This document shows positions 51,376-59,989 of a DNA stretch of 64,000 nucleotides, one piece after another. The translations under genes and the position numbers were made by a program. The stretch spans positions 48,459 to 112,458 of the forward strand of contig CAZARI010000006.1 of assembly GCA_964487545.1 (NCBI GenBank), in the 5' to 3' direction. This DNA comes from SKUL01 sp964487545. GTDB lineage: Bacteria > Bacteroidota > Bacteroidia > Flavobacteriales_D > SKUL01. The notes under the pieces were generated by a model. That model was not told where the DNA came from. It made no database searches and saw only the letters and a list, made by a program, of their open reading frames with translations. The number at the start of each line of letters is the position of its first letter. The stretch's first letter is position 1.

Positions 51376-54357
51376 ATGAAAGCTATATTTTACCAGTCTG
51401 TTGTTTCCTTGTCCATGCTCTTTTTAGTAAATTATTCCCATGCGCAGCAGGGCGTTGTGTTTGGAAAGATCACCGACAATTCGAACGGCGACGAGTTGAT
51501 TGGTGCCACCGTTTTGGTGAAAGAACTCGGTACCGGAACCACTGCCGACCTCGATGGAAATTTCAACCTTCCCTTGGTCGATGGAAACTACACGCTGGTG
51601 GTTTCCTATGTTTCGTATACCGCTATGACCATTGAAAATGTAGCGGTTGTGTCGGGTGCGTCGCAGCGGCTAAACATTGCCATGGAACCCAATGCTGCGG
51701 TTTTGCGGGAGTTGGTTGTTGAAGCTTCTCAGGTAAGGAGCAGCGAAATTGCCATTCTGAGCATGCAGCGCAAATCGGCCACCATTCAAGACGGCATTTC
51801 GTCGACCGAGATGAGCACCATGGGAATTTCTGATGCCGCGCAGGCTTTGACACAGGTCACCGGAGCCACAGTAGAGGAAGGAAAGTATCTTGTTGTGCGC
51901 GGTTTGGGCGACCGCTATTCGCTCAGTTTGTTAGATGGTATGGTGATGCCGAGTGTCGATCCGGTTCGAAACAGCAGCAGTCTCGATTTGATTCCCGCAG
52001 GAATGATTGAAAATCTGGTCATCCGAAAAACATACACCCCCGATTTGCCCGGCAACTTTTCGGGTGGACTGGCCGAAGTATCAACCAAGTCCATTCCAGA
52101 GGAATTTTATCTTGACCTCGGCATATCCATGGGTTTCAACACCCGATCTACTTTTAACCCTTCTTTTTTGCGCGACAAAGCCCGCGGTTCGTGGGATTGG
52201 CTGGGCTACGACGACGGCTCACGCGCACTTCCCGAAGCCGTGTTGCAATACGCCCAGCACATCAAGGGCGGCGGTGCCCAAGCTACTGCAACAGCAGGAC
52301 GGCAGCTCGACGGCGAACAGATGCGCCACATTATCGATGCCACCAGCGATGCGTTCAGCACCTCATTTGTGGCAGATCAAATTTCGCCGGGATTTAATCG
52401 CGGGCTAAATATTGCACTCGGAAACCGATATCGATTGGGTGATGGCGGTCAGTTGTTGGGACTCAATATCGGCGTGAATTACGATCGCAGTTTTCAGCAT
52501 GTCGAAAACGGGGTGTTTAACACCTATTCTACCAATACCGATGAGACCGGAAAGTTTCAACCCAATATTGCCCGGCAGTTCAATCAAACGGAATCAACCG
52601 AGAACGTAGAAAGCGGAGCGATGATTGGACTGACTTATCAGTTTCACGCTAATCACCGGCTCACATTGAAAAACCTATATAATCACCAAGGCTCGTACAA
52701 CGCAATAAATTTCAACGGATTTTATCCCGAAGCCATCTCTTCGTCAAATGCCGAGTTTTATTCTCACAATGTGGGATACACCGAAAAAATGCTGAACTAC
52801 ACCGGATTGTCGGGGCAACATCACTTTAAAAGCCTGGATGGATTGGATGTGCATTGGTCGGTCAATTATAACGCCAATGAGCTGAATCAACCCGATCAAC
52901 GACTGTTTGCCTATGTGGTGGAAGCGGGTGATTACTCCATTCGCAGAAGCGAAACTGCCGGAGATCCGCGACGTTTTTTCCGGCAACTGTCCGATAATCA
53001 GCTTTCTGGAAAAGTGGATTTTAGCCTTCCAGTGGCTATTGGCAATCGAAAACTGGAATTAAAGTGGGGCGGATATTTTCAGCGCAAAGACCGCGATTTC
53101 AGCGAGCGCTATTACGATATTCCGCTGACCAATGAAAACTTCACCAACCCGTCGTTCGTCACATTTGGTGAAGCCAACGGAGACTTTGATTTGTTCTTTG
53201 GTAACCAAAATATGGGCTTTACGGATACCCCCCATAGTAATGGAACTAATTTATATGGTTTTGGTAATATTTATCGCGAAATGACGATTCCGTCCAACCA
53301 GTATATCGGAAATGAAACCATCATTGCCGGTTATCTGATGGGATCGTACAACATCACTACAAACTTGCGGGTTATTGCCGGGTTGCGGGTAGAGAGCACC
53401 GATCTAACCACCCGAAATGAAGGTCCGTCAATGATTGATGTGCAGAATCCCGAAAATCCATTGGAGACGATGCAGATTTCGAGCAACGGAAATGTTCAGG
53501 CTTTGGATTTTCTGCCGTCGCTCAACTTGGTGTATAACCTGAGTGATAACACGAATATTCGAGGGGCGTTTTCTCAAACACTGGCCCGACCCAATATGCG
53601 TGAAATATCGCCATTTCGATCGCTGGGTAGTATCGGTGCTGATATTGTGATTGGAAATCCGCAGCTCGAACGAACGTTGATTCAAAACGTGGATCTGCGG
53701 CTAGAGACCTATCCCCGCCCGGGTGAAGTAATTGCCGTTAGCGCGTACTACAAGCAATTTACCAATCCCATTATTGTGAACATATACTCTACCGGATCAG
53801 CCATTGAGCAGCAGCCCAACAATGTGGACGAAGCCGTGGTTTACGGCGCTGAATTCGAGTTTCGGAAAAAGCTGGATTTCCTGTCTGAGTCCTTGGAGTC
53901 GTTGAAGTTTGGATTCAATGCCGCGGTCATTTATTCAAAAGTGAATAAAACCCAGCGCGAACTCAATCAGATTGAAGGGTTTGTAGGGGCCGAAAACATC
54001 TATTCCAACACCCGACCTTTTCAGGGGCAATCGCCTTACATTGTGAATGCAGTGATTAGCCACAACAGCGACAAATTGCGTTGGGAAAACAGTTTGCGTT
54101 TCAATATCTGGGGGCGGCGACTTTCGTATCAAACCCCCGCACAAATACCCGATGTTTATGAGGTTTCACGGCCATCGCTGGATTTCACCAGCACAAAACG
54201 CGTGGGCAAACATTTTACCCTTTCGCTAAAAGTGATGAACCTGTTGGATATGGAATTTCGTCAGGAGTTTGATTTCGATGTGGAAGGGGTGGATAACACC
54301 TACCGCAGTTTTCGCATCGGACGCACTTTTTCACTCGGGATAAGTTATTCCATATAA
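51376..54357 (+). CDS. CarboxypepD_reg-TonB-dependent outer-membrane receptor
   Basis: A 993-residue TonB-dependent transporter. The start at 51376 gives signal peptide MKAIFYQSVVSLSMLFLVNY, ending SHAQ. A carboxypeptidase-regulatory-like beta domain (about 24-110, GKITDNSNGDELIGATVLVK, ADLDGNFNLPL) precedes the plug (about 140-260, with LVVRGLGDRYSLSLLDGMVM and DLIPAGMIENLVIRKTYTPD), then a large 22-strand barrel ending FRIGRTFSLGISYSI. The plug sequence is of the group that lacks a RagB/SusD partner; the upstream lipoprotein is the likely partner. Followed by a strong terminator. Confidence 0.93.
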   Translation: MKAIFYQSVVSLSMLFLVNYSHAQQGVVFGKITDNSNGDELIGATVLVKELGTGTTADLDGNFNLPLVDGNYTLVVSYVSYTAMTIENVAVVSGASQRLNIAMEPNAAVLRELVVEASQVRSSEIAILSMQRKSATIQDGISSTEMSTMGISDAAQALTQVTGATVEEGKYLVVRGLGDRYSLSLLDGMVMPSVDPVRNSSSLDLIPAGMIENLVIRKTYTPDLPGNFSGGLAEVSTKSIPEEFYLDLGISMGFNTRSTFNPSFLRDKARGSWDWLGYDDGSRALPEAVLQYAQHIKGGGAQATATAGRQLDGEQMRHIIDATSDAFSTSFVADQISPGFNRGLNIALGNRYRLGDGGQLLGLNIGVNYDRSFQHVENGVFNTYSTNTDETGKFQPNIARQFNQTESTENVESGAMIGLTYQFHANHRLTLKNLYNHQGSYNAINFNGFYPEAISSSNAEFYSHNVGYTEKMLNYTGLSGQHHFKSLDGLDVHWSVNYNANELNQPDQRLFAYVVEAGDYSIRRSETAGDPRRFFRQLSDNQLSGKVDFSLPVAIGNRKLELKWGGYFQRKDRDFSERYYDIPLTNENFTNPSFVTFGEANGDFDLFFGNQNMGFTDTPHSNGTNLYGFGNIYREMTIPSNQYIGNETIIAGYLMGSYNITTNLRVIAGLRVESTDLTTRNEGPSMIDVQNPENPLETMQISSNGNVQALDFLPSLNLVYNLSDNTNIRGAFSQTLARPNMREISPFRSLGSIGADIVIGNPQLERTLIQNVDLRLETYPRPGEVIAVSAYYKQFTNPIIVNIYSTGSAIEQQPNNVDEAVVYGAEFEFRKKLDFLSESLESLKFGFNAAVIYSKVNKTQRELNQIEGFVGAENIYSNTRPFQGQSPYIVNAVISHNSDKLRWENSLRFNIWGRRLSYQTPAQIPDVYEVSRPSLDFTSTKRVGKHFTLSLKVMNLLDMEFRQEFDFDVEGVDNTYRSFRIGRTFSLGISYSI

Positions 54358-54399
54358 CCTTTGCATTTATTCCGAAATATTTGATTTTGATTTAATTCT

Positions 54400-54432
54400 A
54401 AGCCGGAGAATAGTATTTCTTCGGCTTTTTTT
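54400..54432 (+). terminator. Intrinsic terminator after the TonB-receptor gene
   Basis: AAGCCGGAGAA (54400-54410) pairs with TTCTTCGGCTT (54417-54427) including one G-T pair, followed by TTTTT-ATT. Confidence 0.85.
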
Positions 54433-54468
54433 ATTATTTTTCCTTTGGTTTTATTTAAAATGATCTAT

Positions 54469-55077
54469 ATGAAATTTCACCAACTGTTGATAGCAGCATT
54501 TTCGTTGTTGTTAATTTCTGCCTGTGAAGCCGACCAACGGCCAGTAAGAAGTGCTGGTGAACCGGTTTCTGAAGAAGGTGTGCGCTTGGCCATGGAGCAG
54601 TATGATGTTGCTGCTTATTTTTCCGGCGATCAAAAAGACACCTTGTTGGCGAATATGGTGACTTATATCTATTTGCGTCCGGCCGAAGCAAAGGTGGAAG
54701 AGCGCACCGATCCGAAATATCGCGGGTATTATGTGCGCAGTGCTGCGTTGTTTGACTACGCGTATCACACGGTGACTGATGAAGGCGTGCATTACTTTTA
54801 TTTGATTCGTCCGGCGCGCATCCTCGAGCGTAATTTTCGGGGTGTGGGCGGCAGGTTTACGGTGAACGACGATCTGGAGCTACTCACCTTCGAAGAGCTA
54901 TTCAACACCCCCATCATGGACAAACCCTACCTGCTGGAAAAGGGGCTGATTTTGTTTGAAGAGATGGTGAAGAATGGAAATGTGGACCGCTACTTTTCCG
55001 ACCAAAACCTGATTCAGTGGCCCGACCACCGGCTGCAATATAGTACTGAGCTGCGCGAGTGGAGATATGTGGATTAG
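54469..55077 (+). CDS. Lipoprotein of unknown function
   Basis: A 202-residue lipoprotein; the ATG at 54469 gives MKFHQLLIAAFSLLLISAC with lipid on Cys19 (a longer frame from 54445 is not preferred). The mature domain is mixed alpha/beta with VRLAMEQYDVAAYFSGDQKD, YYVRSAALFDYAYHTVTDEG, and FLIRPARI-like strands. I do not recognise a family. It follows the receptor operon but is separated by a terminator, so it is probably transcribed on its own. Confidence 0.65.
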   Translation: MKFHQLLIAAFSLLLISACEADQRPVRSAGEPVSEEGVRLAMEQYDVAAYFSGDQKDTLLANMVTYIYLRPAEAKVEERTDPKYRGYYVRSAALFDYAYHTVTDEGVHYFYLIRPARILERNFRGVGGRFTVNDDLELLTFEELFNTPIMDKPYLLEKGLILFEEMVKNGNVDRYFSDQNLIQWPDHRLQYSTELREWRYVD

Positions 55078-55161
55078 CCCTATTTCTTCTATTGCTACTA
55101 AACATTGCCACACACCGGGGTGTTATGGTTGCGTTGATTATATTAAAATTGCGCATCACCT

Positions 55162-55539
55162 ATGGAATACATTCTTGGAAAAACACATTGGGCCATTGCC
55201 GAAGGGTATATTCCTTCGGAGAGCACCGGTCCTGACCCGGAAATGACGAGCCACGAAACGGCTTGCATTCTGAATACCGCCGACAGAGAAGCCAAAGTGG
55301 AAATCACCATTTTCTATACCGACCGCGATCCAGTTGGGCCGTATAAAGTTATCGTGCCAGCCAAACGCACGCTGCATTTGCGATTCAACGAACTCAGCGA
55401 TCCGGAAGAAATTCCCCGCGATACGGATTTTGCCAGCACCATTATTTCTGACGTTCCGGTGGTGGTTCAGCACACGCGCTTAGATTCGCGCCAAAAAGAA
55501 CTGGCATTGATGAGCACCTTGGCTTATGCCGCGCACTAA
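55162..55539 (+). CDS. ASRT-family protein 1 (Anabaena sensory rhodopsin transducer homologue)
   Basis: A 125-residue cytoplasmic protein that matches the ASRT family closely: GKTHWAIAEGYIPSESTGP at 5-23, SHETACILNTADREAKVEIT at 30-49, DPVGPYKVIVPAKRT, IPRDTDFASTI, and the signature VPVVVQHTRLDSRQ. In Anabaena the protein binds a microbial rhodopsin, but most family members occur in genomes or loci without one and the fold is a jellyroll proposed to bind small molecules such as sugars. No rhodopsin gene occurs in this window. It lies 32 nt before a GH13 gene on the same strand, so an operon with sugar metabolism is likely. Confidence 0.92.
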   Translation: MEYILGKTHWAIAEGYIPSESTGPDPEMTSHETACILNTADREAKVEITIFYTDRDPVGPYKVIVPAKRTLHLRFNELSDPEEIPRDTDFASTIISDVPVVVQHTRLDSRQKELALMSTLAYAAH

Positions 55540-55571
55540 ATGATCTCAAGATATTCACTTTGAAACGGTAA

Positions 55572-57233
55572 ATGACAAAGCACTGGTTTAAAAATGCCAT
55601 TATCTATTCGTTGGATATCGAGGTTTTTGCCGACGATAACAACGATGGCATCGGCGATATTCGCGGCGCCATCAACAAACTTGACTATTTGCGATCCATC
55701 GGCATCAGTTGCATCTGGTTGTTGCCGGTATATCCCTCGCCCAAGGTGGATGATGGCTACGATGTAAAGGATTACAAAAACATTGATCCCGACATCGGAG
55801 ATCTGCAGGATTTTGACGAATTCGTTTATCAGGCCCGGCTGCGCGGAATGCGCATCATAATGGATTTGGTGGTGAATCACACCTCAATCGAGCACCCGTG
55901 GTTTCTCGAGGCCAAAAGCAGCAGAGACAATCCTTATCGCGATTATTACGTTTGGCACGACAACCCCGATGACGAATCCGAGAAGGTGATTTTTTCGGAT
56001 ACTGAAACCAGCATCTGGGAACATTCGCCCGAAACCGATTCTTACTATCTGCACCGGTTTTATAAAGAGCAAGCCGATTTAAATATTGCCAACTCCGCCG
56101 TGCGGCAGGAAATTCTGGATATTATGAAATTCTGGGTCGATCGCGGTGTTTCCGGGTTTCGGGTGGATGCGGCGCACATCATTACCGACCCCACGCATAT
56201 CAAAGAAACAGACTACACCAACTTGCACCAGTTTTTTGAGGATATGCGTGCATTGCTCGAAGAAATAGACTCGGATTTGATTTTGCTCGGCGAGGCCAGT
56301 GTACCCCCCAAAGAATTAGAGAAATACTTTAAAAGCGAGAACGGCAATCCGCGCATGCACATGCTGTTTAATTTTTTATCGAACAAGCACCTGTTTTTGG
56401 CCATGGCGCGCGAAGACGGTGCTTCCCTGGTCAAAGGGCTCGATTTGGTGGATGAATTTCAGTATGGGCACTGGCTCAATTTTGTACGTCACCACGACGA
56501 GCTGAACCTGGAATTGCTTGATGACAAAGAGCGGCGCGAAGTGTGGAATGCTTTTGCGCCCGAAGAAGACATGCGGATTTTCGGCCACGGTATTCGCCGT
56601 CGACTGCCTCCAATGGTAAAAAACGATAGGCGCCGAATGAAACTTTTCTATGCCATTACTTTTAGTTTACCGGGCACGGCAATGATCAATTACGGCGAGG
56701 AAATTGGCATGGGAGATGACCTAAGTCTTTCTGGGCGCGACAGTGTGCGCACCCCGATGCAGTGGTCCACGGAGCCCAATGGTGGATTTTCTACCGCGGC
56801 AAAAGAAGAGCTATATCGTCCGGTGATTGATCACGGGCAGTACCATTACAAAAACGTGAATCTGCGGCAGGAGCAAATGGATCCTGATTCGTTTTTTAAC
56901 TGGATGTGTTTGCTGATTCGGATGCGAACACAATTTTCAATTATCGGCAACGGAAAATGGAAAATTCTTAAAACACCCGACCGGCGCGTGGCTGCTTTTT
57001 GTTACCGGGCGGAAAACAGCCAATTACTCGTGGTTTTTAATTGCTCGCGCGAGGACGTTACCGTAAAGATAGCCGCCGACTTTAAGCCCATCCGACTATC
57101 GGATGTTTTTGCCGATTATCCGTACGACGAAGCCGATTCCAACTTAGATCAATTGAAATTGCGCCCCTATGGTTTTCGGTGGATTGAAATTTATGATAAG
57201 GAGGAATTAGATGATTCAAATCCATCGTCATGA
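55572..57233 (+). CDS. GH13 alpha-glucosidase/trehalose-synthase-like enzyme
   Basis: A 553-residue cytoplasmic alpha-amylase-fold enzyme related to trehalose synthase. N-terminal WFKNAIIYSLDIEVFADDNN is the usual opening of that group. GH13 regions: I DLVVNHTS, II GFRVDAAH (nucleophile Asp199), III LLGEAS (acid/base Glu241), IV FVRHHDEL (Asp309). A C-terminal beta domain ends near 540; no maltokinase domain is fused. The reaction (maltose-trehalose isomerisation, or hydrolysis/transfer of a related sugar) cannot be decided by eye. Its stop overlaps the next start (ATGA). Confidence 0.9.
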   Translation: MTKHWFKNAIIYSLDIEVFADDNNDGIGDIRGAINKLDYLRSIGISCIWLLPVYPSPKVDDGYDVKDYKNIDPDIGDLQDFDEFVYQARLRGMRIIMDLVVNHTSIEHPWFLEAKSSRDNPYRDYYVWHDNPDDESEKVIFSDTETSIWEHSPETDSYYLHRFYKEQADLNIANSAVRQEILDIMKFWVDRGVSGFRVDAAHIITDPTHIKETDYTNLHQFFEDMRALLEEIDSDLILLGEASVPPKELEKYFKSENGNPRMHMLFNFLSNKHLFLAMAREDGASLVKGLDLVDEFQYGHWLNFVRHHDELNLELLDDKERREVWNAFAPEEDMRIFGHGIRRRLPPMVKNDRRRMKLFYAITFSLPGTAMINYGEEIGMGDDLSLSGRDSVRTPMQWSTEPNGGFSTAAKEELYRPVIDHGQYHYKNVNLRQEQMDPDSFFNWMCLLIRMRTQFSIIGNGKWKILKTPDRRVAAFCYRAENSQLLVVFNCSREDVTVKIAADFKPIRLSDVFADYPYDEADSNLDQLKLRPYGFRWIEIYDKEELDDSNPSS

Positions 57234-58189
57234 TTAAAATTGGGTATCACTGTTCGCACGAACAATTTGCGCCCTCAAAGTTATTGCAATGGGTGCAAAA
57301 TGCCGAATCTGCCGGTTTTCAATTTGGCCTTTCGTCCGACCACTTTCATCCGTGGAGCAAGCAACAAGGACAGTCGGGTTTTGCCTGGTCGTGGCTCGGT
57401 GCCGCAATGGCCCGAACCAACATGCCCTTTGGCGTGGTCAATTGTCCGTGCTACCGCTATCATCCGGCGGTAATTGCGCAGGCTGCCGCAACACTAAACG
57501 AACTGTTTCCCGACCGTTTTTGGGTGGCATTTGGCAGTGGGCAATTGTTAAACGAGGGCATAACCGGTGAGCGCTGGCCCGCCAAGCCCGAACGCAATGC
57601 TCGGCTCAGAGCGTCGGTTGAGGTTATCCGGAAATTGTGGAGCGGTGAAACCGTAAATCACCACGGACACATCACCGTTGAGCAAGCCACGCTTTACACC
57701 CGGCCAAAATCGAAAATAGCGGTGGTGGGAGCCGCCATCACGCCCGAAACCGCGGCATGGCTGGCACCGTGGGCCGACAAATTGATTACCGTTTCGCAAC
57801 CGCTCAAAAATTTGCAACAGGTGGTGGACGCGTGGAAAAGCAATGGCGGCAAGGATAAACCCATGATTTTGAAAGTTCAACTGTCATACGATAGCTCTCA
57901 GGAACTTGCCGAAAAAGGTGCACACGAACAATGGAAAACAAACGTATTTGGCAGTGCGATGCTCAGCGATTTGCGCGCCCCCGAACAATTTGAACAAGCA
58001 TCAGCCCTTGTGAGTGTGAATGAGATGAGGGAGTTAGTGAATGTATCATCCGATACAGCGCAACATGTCGATTGGTTAAAACAATATATAGAAATGGGAT
58101 TTAACGAATTGGTGTTGCACAATGTGAATACCCAGCAGGAAAAATTCATCCAAGATTTCGGAAATCAGGTTCTTCCAAAATTGGGGTGA
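57230..58189 (+). CDS. LLM-family flavin-dependent oxidoreductase (non-F420 type)
   Basis: A 319-residue luciferase-like TIM-barrel flavoenzyme: MIKIGYHCSHEQFAPSKLLQ, GLSSDHFHPWSKQQGQSGFA, and FWVAFGSGQLLNEGITGERW. The sequence follows the F420-dependent glucose-6-phosphate dehydrogenase-like branch, but this lineage is thought to use FMN because Bacteroidota lack F420; a TIGR family (TIGR03885) of just such enzymes is known next to GH13/trehalose-synthase genes. The substrate is not established. It overlaps the GH13 gene by 4 nt, so it acts in the same pathway. Confidence 0.85.
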   Translation: MIKIGYHCSHEQFAPSKLLQWVQNAESAGFQFGLSSDHFHPWSKQQGQSGFAWSWLGAAMARTNMPFGVVNCPCYRYHPAVIAQAAATLNELFPDRFWVAFGSGQLLNEGITGERWPAKPERNARLRASVEVIRKLWSGETVNHHGHITVEQATLYTRPKSKIAVVGAAITPETAAWLAPWADKLITVSQPLKNLQQVVDAWKSNGGKDKPMILKVQLSYDSSQELAEKGAHEQWKTNVFGSAMLSDLRAPEQFEQASALVSVNEMRELVNVSSDTAQHVDWLKQYIEMGFNELVLHNVNTQQEKFIQDFGNQVLPKLG

Positions 58190-58338
58190 TGATGCTGCAA
58201 CGGTGGTTCACCGCCCGATTTTTGGCAGATTCTGTTTGACATGTTGATGCCAGTTGTCACCGCAGCAAGCTGATAATGATTATATTTAATAGGCGCTTTG
58301 ATCAGGGCGTTTGTGCTGTGAAACAAAAACTTTAAAAG

Positions 58339-59490
58339 ATGAATCTAACGCACCGAAAGAGAATACCGCTTTTCTGGGAAATAATCATCGGCGTGGCCGT
58401 GGTATTGATTGCCATTCGCATTGCACTTCCTTTTGTGGTGTTGCATTTTGCCAACAAAAACCTCGAAAACCTGGACGGATACTCTGGTCGCATCGACGAT
58501 GTAGATCTGGCCATTATCAAAGGCGAATACCTCGTTAAATCCTTTTACATCGATAAGGTCGACTCCATTTCTGGTGAGCATGTTCCCTTTGTGGGCATTG
58601 AGCGCGTTGGATTTTCGGTGCACTGGAACGCGCTGCTCAACGGAAAAATAAAAGGCGAGGTGTATGTTGAAAATCCCATCATTCGGTTTACCAAGGAGAA
58701 GGCCGAGCCGCAAGATATTGAGCAGGACAGCAGCAGTTTCCGTCAGGTGCTTGATGGTTTTATGCCTTTGCAAATCAACCGTGTGGAAGTGCGCAACGGC
58801 TTGGTTCATTACCGCGATCCAGGTGCGCAGCCTCCGGTAGATATTCACCTCAGCGAACTCGACATTACGATGGAGAATTTATCAAATGTAAAAAACGACA
58901 CGGTGGCGTTGCCATCAACGGTGATTGCGTCGGCCCATGTTTATGGCGGATCGTTTTTTCTGGATATGCGGCTCAACCTGCTGCGCGAGCACCCTACCTT
59001 TGATTTGACTGCCGAGGTGAAGGATACCGACTTGACGCAGCTCAACAACTACTTTGAGGCCTATGGAAAGTTTGATGTTCACCGCGGAACTTTTGGAATG
59101 TATACCGAGGTGGCCGGCAAGGAAGGCCGATATACCGGATACATAAAGCCTTTTATCCATCAACTGAAAGTGGTGGGTGTCGAAGACCGCGATAAGAGTG
59201 TGCTGCGGCAGTTGTGGGAAGTGGCTGTCGGTGCGGTGGGCACAGTATTTCGCAATCCATCCGAGGACCAGATTGCGACCAAGGTTCCGCTGGAAGGCGA
59301 GTTTGAAAACACCGCTGTTAGCACCTGGTATGCTGTTGCCCTGTTGTTGCGCAATGCCTTTATTCAGGCGCTGATGCCGGCGGTAGATCATGAAATTGAC
59401 CTCGATTCGGTTGATGCATCCGATCAGAACCCCAACCGGGGATTTTTTGATGAGGTTTTTGACCGAGATGGTGAAGAGGAGAAGGAGTAA
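58339..59490 (+). CDS. DUF748 (AsmA-like) membrane-anchored protein
   Basis: A 383-residue protein with one N-terminal transmembrane helix (about 11-33, LFWEIIIGVAVVLIAIRIAL) and a long periplasmic beta-rich domain of the DUF748 family: YSGRIDDVDLAIIKGEYLVK, FSVHWNALLNGKIKGEVYVE, RVEVRNGLVHYRDPG, LSELDITMENLSN. DUF748 proteins are distant relatives of AsmA/VPS13-like bridges between membranes. The tail is acidic. It starts 149 nt after the flavoenzyme gene on the same strand, so it may or may not be part of the unit. Confidence 0.85.
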   Translation: MNLTHRKRIPLFWEIIIGVAVVLIAIRIALPFVVLHFANKNLENLDGYSGRIDDVDLAIIKGEYLVKSFYIDKVDSISGEHVPFVGIERVGFSVHWNALLNGKIKGEVYVENPIIRFTKEKAEPQDIEQDSSSFRQVLDGFMPLQINRVEVRNGLVHYRDPGAQPPVDIHLSELDITMENLSNVKNDTVALPSTVIASAHVYGGSFFLDMRLNLLREHPTFDLTAEVKDTDLTQLNNYFEAYGKFDVHRGTFGMYTEVAGKEGRYTGYIKPFIHQLKVVGVEDRDKSVLRQLWEVAVGAVGTVFRNPSEDQIATKVPLEGEFENTAVSTWYAVALLLRNAFIQALMPAVDHEIDLDSVDASDQNPNRGFFDEVFDRDGEEEKE

Positions 59491-59602
59491 TTTAAATGGC
59501 TGTACTGTCAATGACAAAGCCCCACGCATTTGAATGGGGTTAGCGATCATTAATATTGACTTTGAGCGAAAAGGTGCTTCCTGAATTATCCTGATTCAAT
59601 CC

Positions 59603-59989
59603 TCATTTTTCGGTATCCGCATAGGCATTGGTTCCCATCAAGGCAAGTTTGCTTTGGGATGACATAAGTTTCGTGAACTGTACAACCACCGGCACATTGC
59701 TTTTGATGTAACAGCCGTAAGAAACCCCGAGGGGTATGGCGTGCGGAAAAATGAGATCGTTGACGCGAAAACTTCGCACTCTTTCGGCTTTTACCGTAAG
59801 TTTAAAGGTTCCAACAGGTTTGTCGTTAAAGAAGTAAAGGGTAATTTCCAGTTCTGCAACATTGCGCGTGGTATTGAGCACTGCAATTCTGTCCTGACTT
59901 ATAAAATCCGGTTCTTTGCCTGTACTTTTCACCGGAATAAATCCTGCGGAAACAGCCCATTCTTTCTGTCCGATTAGGATGTTGTTCAT
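59603..59989 (-). CDS. ASRT-family protein 2 (divergent paralogue)
   Basis: A 128-residue second ASRT homologue on the opposite strand. Aligned with protein 1 it keeps WA-x-x-x-G-[YF]-IP, STG, LNT, EIT, PVG, VPVVVQ and LALM-x-x-x-AYA, so the fold is surely the same. The TRLDSRQ signature is changed to TKLMSSQ, which suggests an altered binding site. It overlaps the start codon region of nothing; its start overlaps the flavoenzyme stop at 59986 (ATGA), so it is translated with the aldonolactone-oxidase-like gene upstream. Confidence 0.88.
   Translation of the reverse strand: MNNILIGQKEWAVSAGFIPVKSTGKEPDFISQDRIAVLNTTRNVAELEITLYFFNDKPVGTFKLTVKAERVRSFRVNDLIFPHAIPLGVSYGCYIKSNVPVVVQFTKLMSSQSKLALMGTNAYADTEK

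Noticed and set aside
55162..59989. Rhodopsin phototransduction operon
   Set aside because: ASRT proteins suggest it, but no seven-helix opsin with a retinal lysine is present anywhere in the window.
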